A stretch of 64,000 bases of DNA from Candidatus Paracaedibacteraceae bacterium (GCA_030694965.1 JAUYTZ010000025.1:62001-126000); one strand, 5' to 3'. Positions 46,077-55,841 are shown, numbered from the stretch's first letter. A program made the numbers and translations. The notes: generated from the letters alone by a model not told the origin.

Positions 46077-46101
46077 AAAAAAACCCCCATTAAGGAGGCT
46101 C
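46077..46101 (-). terminator. Probable terminator downstream of carD
   Basis: On the minus strand AGCCTCC, 5-base loop TTAAT, GGGGGTT (one G-T wobble), then a T-run. Confidence 0.5.
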
Positions 46102-46141
46102 TTTTAAAAACTATTATTACTATCACTTTTAGAAATAAAAT

Positions 46142-46636
46142 TTACGCAGCGCGCATTATTGTTTCCATTTTAGAAATAGCATCCGTTTCACCGATTGCTT
46201 CAATAGCTGCAAGTTCACGCGCTAAACGATCAATCGCTGCTTGGTAAATTTGACGTTCACTATAGGATTGGTCTGTGTCTGAATGATTGCGAAACAAGTC
46301 GCGAACTACTTCTGCGATTGAAACAGGATTACCTGAATTAATTTTATTTTCATATTCTTGCGCGCGGCGGCTCCACATCAAGCGACGTGGTTTTGTTTTT
46401 ACAGTCAATGTTTGCAAAACTGTTTCAAATTCATCTTTTGAACTAACTGGACGAAGACCAGCATTTTTTGCTTTTTGTATAGGTAACCTTAATGTCATTC
46501 TGTCTTTATCAAAATTAATAACAAACAACTCAACTTTTTGACCTGCGATATCGTGGGTTTCAATTGCTAATAACCGACCAACACCATGGACTGGGTAAAC
46601 AACATATTCGCCTACGTTAAAATGCTTTTCTATCAT
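46142..46636 (-). CDS. carD: CarD-family transcription regulator
   Basis: 164 residues. The N-terminal RNA-polymerase-binding Tudor-like domain is NVGEYVVYPVHGVGRLLAIE and KVELFVINFDKDRMTLRLPI. The helical C-terminal DNA-binding part includes RRLMWSRRAQEYENKINSG and QIYQAAIDRLARELAAIE. It stabilises open complexes at housekeeping promoters, notably rRNA. It lies downstream of fdxA on the same strand (96 bases), an order found in many alphaproteobacteria. Confidence 0.93.
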   Translation of the reverse strand: MIEKHFNVGEYVVYPVHGVGRLLAIETHDIAGQKVELFVINFDKDRMTLRLPIQKAKNAGLRPVSSKDEFETVLQTLTVKTKPRRLMWSRRAQEYENKINSGNPVSIAEVVRDLFRNHSDTDQSYSERQIYQAAIDRLARELAAIEAIGETDAISKMETIMRAA

Positions 46637-46732
46637 TTTTTATTTTACTCATAAGGGGTTACTCTACTTGACTTACCTTGAATATAAGAACGATTTTTTT
46701 AAATACAAGGGCCGGGGGCTAAAATAGTCTAG

Positions 46733-47062
46733 TTAACCAGATGTTTCATTGAAATGCTTTTCAAATTTATCCTCAACCTTTAACCAATCATCTGCATCAA
46801 CAGGAACAGGGCCTTTTTGTGTGATGTTTGGCCATATGCCAGAAAATTTACGATTAAGTTCAATCCACTTTTCTGCGCCAGGCACAGTATCAGCAATAAT
46901 TGCTTCTGCGGGACATTCAATTTCACACACACCGCAATCAATACATTGATCTGGATCAATCACAAGCATAGTTTCGCCTGCATAAAAACAATCTACCGGG
47001 CACACTTCGATACAATCTTGATATTTGCAGCGAATACAGCTCTCAGTTACAACATAGGTCAT
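46733..47062 (-). CDS. fdxA: FdxA-type ferredoxin (7Fe-8S family)
   Basis: 109 residues. The first cluster region [19 protein letters not shown] and the second [17 protein letters not shown] provide Cys for a [3Fe-4S] and a [4Fe-4S] cluster. The longer C-terminal tail ([19 protein letters not shown]) is typical of FdxA. Cytoplasmic electron carrier. Its proximity to carD supports the call. Confidence 0.95.
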   Translation of the reverse strand: MTYVVTESCIRCKYQDCIEVCPVDCFYAGETMLVIDPDQCIDCGVCEIECPAEAIIADTVPGAEKWIELNRKFSGIWPNITQKGPVPVDADDWLKVEDKFEKHFNETSG

Positions 47063-47532
47063 TTATAGCCGATTATTATATTTATATCCTAAATTAAATA
47101 GCATATTAGGCGATTGCAGTAACAGAGTCAATGAAATTCAATCATAATAATTAATACGTAATTGATACAAAATTGCAACGTAATTTAATTCAATAATTAA
47201 GGAAAAATATATTCAATTTTTTCAATATAAAACATATTTTCAATTTTATATTCTTAGGGCTACAAATAAAAAATAGTCAACAAAAAATTACTTTTTAAGT
47301 ACACACATATATTTTAACAATAAAAAAATAATCCTATTAAATTGATTTAAAATGAATATGCATATAGGTTTTTCATATTTAAAATTTTCCAGTAAAAAAC
47401 TATGCTTTGGTAATTAATTCACCTCTTGCCAAAAGAGAGATTTTAAAATGCTTTTAGGTAGTGTAATGTTACATGTAAAATAAAAAATAATACCGCTTTT
47501 AAAAGGGTATATGCAGGTCAACGGAGGTTTGT
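47063..47532. other. Intergenic region, AT-rich, between divergent genes
   Basis: 470 bp between fdxA (minus) and ssb (plus). Very AT-rich, with no gene or repeat recognised. It must contain both promoters. ACGGAGG at 47521-47527 is the ssb ribosome site. Confidence 0.5.
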
Positions 47533-48009
47533 GTGGCAGGTTCAGTTAATAAAGTAATTCTTGTGGGGAATTTAGGTAAAGATCCTGAAATTCGTTTCAT
47601 GCCTGATGGTGCAAAAGTTGCGAACTTTTCAATTGCTACTGGCGAATCATGGAAAGATAAAACATCTGGAGAACGCCGCGAGCGCACAGAATGGCATCGT
47701 ATTTCAGTGATGAACGATAAACTTTCAGATATCTGTGAAAAATATCTCAAAAAAGGTTCAAAAGTATACGTTGAAGGTCAATTGCAAACACGCAAGTGGA
47801 CGGATCAATCTGGCCAAGAACGTTTTACAACTGAAGTTGTGATTGGTCGATACCGCGGTGAATTGACACTACTTGATGGCAGATCAGGGAGCGGTGACGC
47901 TGATTATATGGGCGGCTTTGATGATTCAAGCGCTGGTGGCTATGCACCAAAAGCGGCAGCAAAACCAAGCCAAAAATTTGACGATTTAGACGATGAAGTT
48001 CCTTTTTGA
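47533..48009 (+). CDS. ssb: Ssb, single-stranded DNA-binding protein
   Basis: 158 residues starting at GTG 47533, five bases after a strong ACGGAGG. The OB fold is at residues 3-108 ([58 protein letters not shown]). A Gly/Ser/Ala-rich linker leads to the acidic tip DDLDDEVPF, which recruits replication and repair enzymes. Length is usual. Confidence 0.97.
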   Translation: MAGSVNKVILVGNLGKDPEIRFMPDGAKVANFSIATGESWKDKTSGERRERTEWHRISVMNDKLSDICEKYLKKGSKVYVEGQLQTRKWTDQSGQERFTTEVVIGRYRGELTLLDGRSGSGDADYMGGFDDSSAGGYAPKAAAKPSQKFDDLDDEVPF

Positions 48010-48124
48010 GGGAAGTTCCTTTTTGAGGATCGGGTAATACCTAATTTGTTATTTTAATTTTGTAACAACATTTCGCCATCATCACGCGCTGCGTTAAGCA
48101 CCGTGGTGATTCAGTGCTGTTTTT

Positions 48125-48157
48125 CTGGATGGCACGCCTACCGGGCTCGCCATGACG
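48125..48157. repeat. Palindromic dispersed repeat (GTCATGGCGAGCCC type)
   Basis: On the minus strand CGTCATGGCGAGCCCGGTAG, then GCGTGCCATCCAG: the sequence resembles the CGTCAT-GCGAG...ATCCAG palindromic repeats widely dispersed in bacterial genomes. It lies between ssb and hda. Confidence 0.5.
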
Positions 48158-48195
48158 GTAGCAGCTTAGAGTTCAAACTTAATGGCTATAATGAC

Positions 48196-48870
48196 ATGAA
48201 ACAACTGGCGTTTTCATTTCCCAATATTCCAACTTATAATGCAGATTCTTATGTCGTTAGTGACTGCAATGTAGATGCATACCGTTGGCTTCAAGCCTAC
48301 CCAAATTGGTCAGGCGCCATTGGATCTATCATATTAGGTGATCAGCTTTCTGGGAAAACACACCTATGTCATACTTTTATAGAAAAACATAAATCCGTTC
48401 GTTCACTGAACGGTCACGTATGCAGCGCACATCACCCATTTGATTTTAAAGACTCTCTATTCATCATTGACGATGCAGACCAAGCACCGGCCCCCTGGTT
48501 ATTTCACTTCTTTAATCACGCAAAAGAAAAAGGCGCGCAGTTTGTGCTAACGATGACGCACCCACATCAAGACTGGTGCCGCCTAAAAGACTTATCGTCG
48601 CGCCTTGCAACGCTTCCAACATTTCAATTAAACCTACCGGATGATGCGATGATGCTAGCGCTTCTTAAAAAAAACTTGGCCGATCGCGGCGTCTTTGTGG
48701 ATGAGCCCGTATTAGTCTATTTAGGGCAACATATTGACCGATCGTACGCCATGGCCGACTACTGGGTGCAACTGCTTGAACGCCTATCGGCTGAACAAAA
48801 ACGCAATATCACCATCGCTTTTATTCGCGGCATTTTAAATGATATGAAAGATGCACCGATAGGGCTGTAA
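48196..48870 (+). CDS. hda: HdaA-like DnaA-homologous regulator
   Basis: 224 residues from ATG 48196 (MKQLAFSFPNIPTYNADSY); an upstream extension of the frame overlaps a repeat. The N-terminal QLAFSF is a beta-clamp-binding motif. The AAA+ core has AIGSIILGDQLSGKTHLCHTF (Walker A; the G-K-T is kept), FIIDDADQAPAPW (Walker B) and sensor-region LNLPDDAMMLALLKKNLADRG. With the clamp, Hda promotes ATP hydrolysis by DnaA to block re-initiation. The DNA-binding domain IV of DnaA is absent, as expected. Confidence 0.9.
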   Translation: MKQLAFSFPNIPTYNADSYVVSDCNVDAYRWLQAYPNWSGAIGSIILGDQLSGKTHLCHTFIEKHKSVRSLNGHVCSAHHPFDFKDSLFIIDDADQAPAPWLFHFFNHAKEKGAQFVLTMTHPHQDWCRLKDLSSRLATLPTFQLNLPDDAMMLALLKKNLADRGVFVDEPVLVYLGQHIDRSYAMADYWVQLLERLSAEQKRNITIAFIRGILNDMKDAPIGL

Positions 48871-49403
48871 AAATATAATCATTTACGGTCATCATCGCTA
48901 TCTTCAAACCTCCCTTTTGTCATCTTCAAACCTCCCTTTTTTCATCTTCGGACCTACCATTTGTCATCTTCGGACTTGATCCGAAGATCTATCTCATTCA
49001 AATTTCAAATATGATGTATTAGGTTTACATAATGACAAATAAGCCGATTGGTTTCTTTATATAATTATACAGGCGTAACTAAGGAATGGCGCCAATGACA
49101 AGATGGGTATTTCAAAATAACCTTATGAAAGATGCGATAAAAACCCAAAAATGATACACTTTCTTTGGATTAATGTATAAAAAATTAACGCACCCACGGC
49201 ATTTTTAATTGTTTTTTATATTAAAGATTCTTGATTTTCGTGCCCATAATTTTTATTTAGCGGGGCTTTTTTAGTGTTCAATCTTAAGATTGAAATTGAA
49301 AGAACAAACCACCGAAAAATCGGTGTACTTTACGGTGGCCTGTTACGGACGGGGGAAAAATCCCCTTCACCTTTATTTTTTAAGATAAAGAAAAATTTAG
49401 TAA
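48871..49403. other. Intergenic region with tandem repeats and hairpins
   Basis: 533 bp between hda and a convergent gene. 48899-48992 is a tandem array (listed separately). 49304-49370 has two hairpins, CACCGAAAAATCGGTG and GGGGGAAAAATCCCC, which may end a transcript or be a small RNA. No open frame. Confidence 0.5.
48899..48992. repeat. Tandem repeat, four units of about 22-24 bp
   Basis: TATCTTCAAACCTCCCTTTT, then GTCATCTTCAAACCTCCCTT, TCATCTTCGGACCTACCATT, and finally a palindromic unit TCTTCGGACTTGATCCGAAGA followed by TCT. The last unit has the same form as the GTCATCACCGGGCTTGACCCGG repeat at 32311-32340. Confidence 0.6.
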
Positions 49404-50462
49404 TTAATAAGCAACTATTCCACTGCCAGATTGAGAGCGCACTAATGTACTAAGTGAACCAGACTCAGACCGCCCTAACCTGCCATAGCACATTTGCTGT
49501 GATGCTGAAGCTGAGGTTGATCTTTTCAATTGAAGTGAACTAATATCTGTACCTTTAGGCATTTCCATGCGTAATTTTATACTTCCGCCTTCAAACGTAA
49601 ATCCTTGAACTTTCATTTCTGGGCTCATATCAAGTGTGAAACTAACAACAGTCATTAAATTTTCAGCTGCATTTATATTTTCTTGTTCTTGTTGTTCATT
49701 AGAAAATTGATTTTTCTTATTTTCAAATAACCTTTTGCGCCCAGCAGGATTTTCAGGAGTATTGTCACAAGAGTTCATATCTGCTAACAAGCCATATTCA
49801 TCATTACTGGTTGATGATAGTGCAGGTGCTATAATTTCTTCTAAAGTTTCTTTCTTTTGTAAATACGTACCAACTAATTCATGTGCTGGAAGATATTCCC
49901 TAATAAACGCATCGCGATCAAAATAAGCAAAAGTAAAATCTTGAGGTTTCGCTAGCATTTGTCGAGCAAGATTAACATTTGGAAGAGTTTTGTTAATAAA
50001 CGCATCGCGATCAAAATAAGCAAAAGTAAAGTCTTGAGGTTTTGCTAGCATTTCTTGAGCAAGCTTAACACTGTTCTTTCCTATTTTTTCAAAATCAATT
50101 TCAACTTCTGGCTTTTGCATCCTAAATACTGATTTTAACAGGTCTGAAGATGCTTTATCCAGAGCATGACTTGCGCATGCTAATCGTAATAGCTTACTTT
50201 TTAAATTCGCTTGATAATTGCTAAGCAAAATATTTTTTGCTGCAAACTCTTCTTCATTTGTTGCAAAATTTTTATTATTAAGCTCTTTTCTTGCTTTTTT
50301 GAAAGCAAAATCACTATTATAAAGCGTACGCAAAACGACGTTATCAGCTTTTCTTTTTAATGATTTATTCTCTTGATTTTCAAGTTCTAAGGCGTTAGTT
50401 GAAAAAACAGTTGCTGCACTAATGGATAACATTAAAAGGGTATTTTGAATTAATTTGAACAT
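49404..50462 (-). CDS. Exported protein with internal tandem duplication, unrecognised
   Basis: 352 residues. Signal peptide MFKLIQNTLLMLSISAATVFSTNALE; an ATG two codons upstream is also in frame. A roughly 31-residue unit (LA-x-x-MLAKPQDFTFAYFDRDAFI) occurs twice in a row, residues 133-162 and 164-193, nearly identical, so the duplication is recent. The rest is helical, then Asn/Gln-rich (NKKNQFSNEQQEQENINAAENL), ending in strand-like SIKLRMEMPKGTD and a Ser-rich tail. No domain recognised. Confidence 0.65.
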   Translation of the reverse strand: MFKLIQNTLLMLSISAATVFSTNALELENQENKSLKRKADNVVLRTLYNSDFAFKKARKELNNKNFATNEEEFAAKNILLSNYQANLKSKLLRLACASHALDKASSDLLKSVFRMQKPEVEIDFEKIGKNSVKLAQEMLAKPQDFTFAYFDRDAFINKTLPNVNLARQMLAKPQDFTFAYFDRDAFIREYLPAHELVGTYLQKKETLEEIIAPALSSTSNDEYGLLADMNSCDNTPENPAGRKRLFENKKNQFSNEQQEQENINAAENLMTVVSFTLDMSPEMKVQGFTFEGGSIKLRMEMPKGTDISSLQLKRSTSASASQQMCYGRLGRSESGSLSTLVRSQSGSGIVAY

Positions 50463-50703
50463 AGTCAAATCCTTTCTTGAAAGATGAACAAAGTAGTTAT
50501 TTACCTAAAGCCACTTTATTTATGCCTCATAATGCTCCAAAGTTAACTAAATTTCAATTATTTTTTACATGCTTTTTCATATAAAACATAATTATTTTGT
50601 TAAGATTTTGTTACAAAAATAAGTAATTAAAAGACTTGTGTCTTCAGTGTCTTTTTTATACGATAGTAATAGTTAAAAATTAGTTAAAATTATGGTGCCC
50701 TTA

Positions 50704-51885
50704 ATGCTTCATCCCATTTTTATCATTTCCGCTAAACGTACGCCAAACGGCGCCTTTCAAGGCCAACTTTCTGCCTATCAAGGTTTTCAAATTGGCGCAG
50801 AGGCACTACGCGGCGCGCATATTAAATCACACTTTCCTGAAACAGTGATTATGGGCTGCGTTTTAGGGGCAGGGCAAGGGCAAGCACCAGCCCGTCAAGC
50901 GACCTGTTTGGCCTTTGGGGTCGATTCAATTCCAACAATTACCGTAAATAAAGTCTGTGGGTCTGGTATGCAATCTATTGCTTTTGCGTGCCAATCTTTG
51001 CAAACAGGACAATATTCAGTAGTGATGGCGGGCGGCTTTGAAAGCATGACCAACGCACCTTATTTATTGCCAAAAGGCCGCGGGGGGTATCGAATGGGAC
51101 ACGGTGTCATTTTAGATCACATGATGCTTGATGGTTTAGAAGATGCCTATGGCATAAGCGCAGATGGATCAAGGCGTTCCATGGGAACCTTTGCAGATGC
51201 AACGGCAGAAAAATATGGCTTTAGCCGCGCTGATCAAGAAAAATTTGCAGCAGAAACATATGAAAATTATAAAATGGCTGAGGCTGACGGCGCATTTTCC
51301 GCAGAACGATTGGAAATTACCTATAACGACCCCAAAGGAAATGTAACGATTATTGATAAGGACGAGCCGCCAACACGTGTTAAACCAACAAAATTTGAAA
51401 TGCTGCGTCCAGCTTTTTCGAAAACAGGAACCGTTACAGCAGCGACATCAAGCTCTATTGCAGACGGTGCAGCTGCGCTAACCTTATGCACAGAATCAGC
51501 ACTTAATGGCACAGCACCGCTTGCAAAAATAGTTGGGTTTTCAGCCCATGCTTCCGCACCTGAATGGTTCACAACAGCCCCAGTTGGAGCAATTCAAAAA
51601 TTACTTAACAAATTAAATTGGTCTGTTTCAGATGTTGACTTATTTGAAATAAACGAAGCGTTTGCTGTTGTGCCTATGCTTGTGATGAAAGACCTTAAGA
51701 TTGATCGATCAAAAATGAATGTTCACGGCGGTTCATGCACATTGGGGCATCCTATTGGTGCAAGCGGCGCGCGTATTGTTGTCACATTATTGCACGCACT
51801 TCGCGAACGCGGCCTAAAGCGCGGTATTGCAGCAGCCTGTATTGGCGGGGGCGAGGCCACGGCAATAGCGATTGAGATCTGTTAA
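50704..51885 (+). CDS. phaA: Acetyl-CoA acetyltransferase (thiolase)
   Basis: 393 residues from ATG 50704 (MLHPIFIISAKRTPNGAFQG); an ATG at 50692 is in frame. The nucleophile Cys lies in NKVCGSGMQSIAFAC near residue 86. FESMTNAPYLLP, the catalytic His in HGGSCTLGHPIGASGARI, and a second Cys in AACIGGGEA complete the site. It condenses two acetyl-CoA to acetoacetyl-CoA; with PhaC (21773-23341) it could start PHB synthesis. The last Cys motif (CIGGG-EA rather than CIGGG-MG) is a mild variation. The symbol is inferred from context; atoB-type function is the alternative. Confidence 0.88.
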   Translation: MLHPIFIISAKRTPNGAFQGQLSAYQGFQIGAEALRGAHIKSHFPETVIMGCVLGAGQGQAPARQATCLAFGVDSIPTITVNKVCGSGMQSIAFACQSLQTGQYSVVMAGGFESMTNAPYLLPKGRGGYRMGHGVILDHMMLDGLEDAYGISADGSRRSMGTFADATAEKYGFSRADQEKFAAETYENYKMAEADGAFSAERLEITYNDPKGNVTIIDKDEPPTRVKPTKFEMLRPAFSKTGTVTAATSSSIADGAAALTLCTESALNGTAPLAKIVGFSAHASAPEWFTTAPVGAIQKLLNKLNWSVSDVDLFEINEAFAVVPMLVMKDLKIDRSKMNVHGGSCTLGHPIGASGARIVVTLLHALRERGLKRGIAAACIGGGEATAIAIEIC

Positions 51886-52691
51886 AAATGGATTAATATA
51901 TAAGAAAAATGATTTTCAAAAAACGTCAGAAATGCTACTGTTTCAGGTGTTTTTGGTTCGTTGCCAATATCTGAATAGATCTTTTTAATATGGTTAATGC
52001 TTGGTGCATACCCAACACAAGGATTTGATAAATGATCACCTTTGCCTGTAGATGATGGGGCATCTGTAGGGGCCGTTATGAGGCGAAGCATATTTGTATT
52101 ACGGCTTTTAATGGCAATATCAAAAGCATTTTTTAAAGCTTTAGGGTTAAATAAAGGAATATCCCCTGGTTGTGTCAAAAGATATTTAGCAATATCACAC
52201 CTATTTGCTTTTACAGCACACATAAATACCAAATCGACAAGGCTTCTTTCTGATAAACGCACACAGTTAGGCAAGCTAAAAAATATTTTTACTTTAGTGA
52301 GCATATAAAAATCTAACGCCATGCTAACAACAAAATTGACACCCTTTTTCTTAGAAAAAAGAAGGTTTCTAAATTGACTTTCTTTTAAAATTTCTAAAAC
52401 AAAATCATAATTACCAACCTCAATGCTAGCTTTTAATCCATCATGTATGAACTTAAAATTAATCGGGTCATTTTTGTTATCTTGATAATAAATAGTCTCT
52501 TTTTTTTCTGGAACAACAGAACTTTTAGTCGGCTTATCTTTATTTGCGAGCTCATATTGATAGTGATGTGTTACACGCGCCCCTTTTAATTCATTAGGCT
52601 CACTCACTTTGTAGTCTTCGCTAGCTTCAATCACACCGCCACTTGTGTTAAAAAAAATAAATATAAAAACAGTTAATAATAATGCATTCAT
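51882..52691 (-). CDS. Exported helical-repeat protein, ankyrin-like
   Basis: 269 residues with signal peptide MNALLLTVFIFIFFNTSGGVIEA. Residues 85-215 show helix-pair rhythm: LKASIEVGNYDFVLEILKES, VDLVFMCAVKANRCDIAKYL and KNAFDIAIKSRNTNMLRLIT look like divergent ankyrin repeats. If correct, a protein-binding exported protein, common among effectors of intracellular bacteria. The stop overlaps the convergent thiolase stop (51882-51885), so there is no room for a terminator between them. Confidence 0.55.
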   Translation of the reverse strand: MNALLLTVFIFIFFNTSGGVIEASEDYKVSEPNELKGARVTHHYQYELANKDKPTKSSVVPEKKETIYYQDNKNDPINFKFIHDGLKASIEVGNYDFVLEILKESQFRNLLFSKKKGVNFVVSMALDFYMLTKVKIFFSLPNCVRLSERSLVDLVFMCAVKANRCDIAKYLLTQPGDIPLFNPKALKNAFDIAIKSRNTNMLRLITAPTDAPSSTGKGDHLSNPCVGYAPSINHIKKIYSDIGNEPKTPETVAFLTFFENHFSYILIHF

Positions 52692-52869
52692 ACAATTCCA
52701 AAAAATATTTTTATAAAAATTATACTTATAATTTTAAAAGATAAAAACAAAAAGTAAAGAAAGAATTATAAAATTATATCCGTTTTTAATGCATCTACAG
52801 GAAAATAATATTGATCATAATTAATATTATTAGCTAAAATAGCATATACTAATCAAAATAATGATAAAT

Positions 52870-53568
52870 CTAAAACAATGGTTTTGTCGATTTTTTAAAA
52901 GTTGGATCAAATAAATAATAGGGTTCAAATGCACATGGATACATATATGAATCAGCTGCCAAAAGACCATCCAAAAGCTTTATTGGATCATAAGATGTGT
53001 GCGGCACCCTGTCATTAAACAAATCAGGTTCAACAATCATTTGCCACTGATTGTGTATATTTTGAAAATCAAGAAAAGCTTCAGGGGATAAAATCAAAGC
53101 ATCACTCTCTACCGCGGGTGAAGTTAAAGTATCAACTTGTAACGATTTTTGTAAAATCTCGGTTTCGAAAGACGCAATATGAGCAGTATTTTCTTTTATT
53201 TTCACAAAATAATCACCGCGCTTTGAATCAATCACAGCGTAGCTTTGGTTTGGCATTGCATACAAAAGAATGTCAAAAAACGTTGGTGCATAACAAACAG
53301 CTGTTGGCAAGGCGATGCTTAAACCTTGTGCTGTTGCAAGGGTCACACGCAAATTGGTAAAGCTACCAGGTCCTTTAGGGGCTATTAGTGCCGTTGGGGT
53401 TGGATTGCCCGCTTTAGCAATCAGTCTTTGAAGAAAAGGAACAAGGGCAACGCTTTGGGAATCTGTTCCTAAAGTATGCATATCTGTAATGCATCCACCA
53501 GGTGTTTCAATAGCACCATAACAGGCCGTTGAGGTTACAAAAAAGGCAAGTTTACATTCATGTGACAT
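52870..53568 (-). CDS. tsaB: TsaB, tRNA t6A biosynthesis protein
   Basis: 232 residues from ATG 53568 (MSHECKLAFFVTSTACYGAI); an upstream frame extension to 53682 is unlikely. The family signature GPGSFTNLRVTLATAQGLSI is seen near residue 70 (family GPGSFTGLRVGL), followed by CYAPTFFDIL and YAVIDSKRGDYFV. TsaB is the inactive actin-like partner of TsaD in making t6A37 of ANN-decoding tRNAs. The start of the actin-like fold differs from the usual D-T-S (here VTST). Confidence 0.85.
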   Translation of the reverse strand: MSHECKLAFFVTSTACYGAIETPGGCITDMHTLGTDSQSVALVPFLQRLIAKAGNPTPTALIAPKGPGSFTNLRVTLATAQGLSIALPTAVCYAPTFFDILLYAMPNQSYAVIDSKRGDYFVKIKENTAHIASFETEILQKSLQVDTLTSPAVESDALILSPEAFLDFQNIHNQWQMIVEPDLFNDRVPHTSYDPIKLLDGLLAADSYMYPCAFEPYYLFDPTFKKSTKPLF

Positions 53569-53846
53569 GGGAAAACGAGCCTTTATTGTAGTGATAAAAC
53601 GTATACCTGTTTCAATAAGCATTGAGTAGAAAGACCCCTTAGGATTCAAGCAACTAAGTTTACTATAGTAAATGAGCAGCACAGATATCGCAGAGGGCTG
53701 GATTAACTAACACCTATTAAAAATAGTTAATTTCAGAAATGGCCCAGTACTAAATGAACAAGGGTTTGAGACGCAGAGTTTACAAAAGTAAATGAACATC
53801 GAAAAACCAATAAAACATCGCAGTAATCGGCCATTAATGGAATTGA

Positions 53847-54116
53847 TTAACGACGGATACCAAGACGCTTAATCAATGCTTGATAACCAGCCAAATTACG
53901 GCTTTTTAGGTAGTCAAGCAAACGGCGACGTTGACCAACAAGCATCAACAAACCACGACGTGAGTGCAAATCTTTTGCATGCGTCTTCATGTGACCTGAT
54001 AAGTTTGTGATTCGTTCAGTAACGATTGCTATCTGTACTTCTGTTGATCCCGTGTCTGTTGGTGTTTTACCAAATTCAGCAACAAGTTCTGCTGTGCGTT
54101 CAACTGTAATCGACAT
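53847..54116 (-). CDS. rpsO: Ribosomal protein uS15
   Basis: 89 residues, the standard length: [20 protein letters not shown], then [46 protein letters not shown], ending GIRR. Binds 16S rRNA as a primary assembly protein. Its start lies inside the end of truB (17-bp overlap). The conserved truB-rpsO pairing is kept, but usually the two are separated by an autoregulatory leader; the overlap leaves little room for one. Confidence 0.97.
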   Translation of the reverse strand: MSITVERTAELVAEFGKTPTDTGSTEVQIAIVTERITNLSGHMKTHAKDLHSRRGLLMLVGQRRRLLDYLKSRNLAGYQALIKRLGIRR

Positions 54117-55107
54117 CGTATTCTCCTAAATGTAATAAACGTTTTGGCTTTAAAAGATTGTCTTCAATGAATCCCATGGCACAAATACCAGCGTTTCCTT
54201 GAATTTGCACAATGCCTGAAGTTAGATGTGACACCGAACTTGCAAGAATTGCTTGACCTAAATAAAGCCTTTTTAAATCATCTTCCCCAACCGTTACAGC
54301 CGGGATGTCGTCCAGAACAGAACTTAAAGGGAAAATACCAAGTGCAGTATGACTGATTTCACTGTTTTGTTCTAGTAAAATCGTATTGTCATCTTTGTTT
54401 TCTTGGGGTTTACTTGAAAGTACTTTAGCTTGAAATTCTTCGCTTAAAAAGACATCTAATGGAATAGCCTGGCTTTCTGAAAAACAACCATCTTTTATAC
54501 GGCGTAGTGCGCTTACATAACCAACGGTGCCGCACGCCTCGGCAATATCGCGGGCCAATGATCGCACATACGTTCCCGTGCCGCAAGTTACTTCAAACGA
54601 AAAGGTTTCATCTGAAAGTTGCTGCGTAATGCGCAGATCGTCTATGCGAACTTGGCGTGGTGGCAGTTCAAATTCTTCACCTTTACGCGCACGATCATAA
54701 GACCGTTTACCATCAACTTGGATTGCCGAATAGTTTGGAGGAACCTGATCAATAGTTCCAATAAATTGATCTAAAAATAGTTTAATACGGGCACTGGTGG
54801 GCAAAACGCTTGAACGCTCAATAACGTCGCCTTCTGCATCATCTGTTGAACGACGTTCACCAAACGTAATGTCAAAAGCATATTTTTTAGCTGAAATTTG
54901 CCAATAGGGGATCAGCTTTGTGGCCTCGCCCAAGGCAAATGTTAGCACACCAGATGCTAAGGGATCTAATGTACCTATGTGCCCTATTTTTTTTGGACGC
55001 AAAAATCGTTTAAGCTGACTACCCACTTTTGTTGATGTCATCCCCAAAGGTTTGTCGATAACAAGCCATCCATTAATATTATTTTTCTTCTGCGGAGAGC
55101 TTTTCAT
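54100..55107 (-). CDS. truB: TruB, tRNA pseudouridine-55 synthase
   Basis: 335 residues from ATG 55107 ([20 protein letters not shown]). Motif I is [16 protein letters not shown], catalytic Asp is in [27 protein letters not shown], and the thumb/motif III region is [21 protein letters not shown]-terminal PUA-like domain follows. It modifies U55 in the T-loop of tRNAs. A 42-residue charged insert ([20 protein letters not shown]) precedes the PUA part. Confidence 0.96.
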   Translation of the reverse strand: MKSSPQKKNNINGWLVIDKPLGMTSTKVGSQLKRFLRPKKIGHIGTLDPLASGVLTFALGEATKLIPYWQISAKKYAFDITFGERRSTDDAEGDVIERSSVLPTSARIKLFLDQFIGTIDQVPPNYSAIQVDGKRSYDRARKGEEFELPPRQVRIDDLRITQQLSDETFSFEVTCGTGTYVRSLARDIAEACGTVGYVSALRRIKDGCFSESQAIPLDVFLSEEFQAKVLSSKPQENKDDNTILLEQNSEISHTALGIFPLSSVLDDIPAVTVGEDDLKRLYLGQAILASSVSHLTSGIVQIQGNAGICAMGFIEDNLLKPKRLLHLGEYDVDYS

Positions 55108-55201
55108 ACGATTTTCCTTACAAAACATTATCCTTTTACGTTATATGCAACTTTAAATATTATCAATCAATCTCTTAGATAGAGCACTTCAAGAGTGATG
55201 T

Positions 55202-55248
55202 GATGCTATCCCTCATGTTTATATTGAACAGCCTGTTTTCTTATCATC
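55202..55248. repeat. MITE-like element, fragment 4
   Basis: GATGCTATCCCTCATGTTTA, continuing TATTGAACAGCCTGTTTTCT-TATCATC, matches the reverse-complemented right end of copy 1 (CATGCTAGCCCTCACTTTAT, then ATTTAACAGCCTGTTTACTG). Only about 47 bp remain, between truB and a secreted-protein gene. Confidence 0.5.
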
Positions 55249-55334
55249 AGCTTACTCAGCAAGTTGAATTGCTATGTGCCAAAGCCCTATGTCCTACTTA
55301 GATAAATCCTACGTGGCTTTTTCTTTTTTATTAA

Positions 55335-55841
55335 TTAAAAAGCTTTTCTGGTAAAATCATCTCCATTGTATATCACGCATGACTTCTTAGAAGGTGAATA
55401 TTCATTTTCCTTAAAAGGATCACATACTTTAGGTGATTTTAAATTTTGCTTAATCCCACGATCTGAATTTTGAGAACTTATTACGGATGACCCCCTATTT
55501 TCATTCTGCAACGCACATGATCTTGCTTTAAGTTCGTCTGATTTTAATAAATCTTTTTCTAAAATGCCGTCCAATCCATTTTCATACAGCTTTGCCATAA
55601 AGTTTATGGAATTTAATTCATTCTCACTTATACCTTTTTCCAATTCATCAACACCGCAACGCAAGAACCCTCTCACCTCATCTTTCTCATTTATTTCACA
55701 CTCTTGAGCCATTTGAAAGCAACTCTTAGCTGTTAAATAATGTTGATTTAAAGAGTCATCTAATAAATCCGAAGCAGACGAAGAATCTATTTTCATCAAA
55801 AATACAATCATTATTAAATAATGATAAAAAAATTTAAACAT
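55335..55841 (-). CDS. Small exported Sel1-like protein
   Basis: 168 residues, signal peptide MFKFFYHYLIMIVFLMKIDSSSA. Around residues 35-107 there are repeated helices with Cys (KSCFQMAQECEINEK, FLRCGVDELEKGISENELNS), and INFMAKLYENGLDGILEKDL has the spacing of a Sel1 repeat (L-x-x-x-Y-x-x-G then E-K-D). The C-terminal third is polar. Comparable single Sel1-like segments occur in the broken gene at 2415-3113. Function unknown; Sel1 proteins often bind partners. Confidence 0.55.
   Translation of the reverse strand: MFKFFYHYLIMIVFLMKIDSSSASDLLDDSLNQHYLTAKSCFQMAQECEINEKDEVRGFLRCGVDELEKGISENELNSINFMAKLYENGLDGILEKDLLKSDELKARSCALQNENRGSSVISSQNSDRGIKQNLKSPKVCDPFKENEYSPSKKSCVIYNGDDFTRKAF

Noticed and set aside
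48899..48992. CRISPR array
   Set aside because: The units are directly contiguous without unique spacers, and no cas genes are present.
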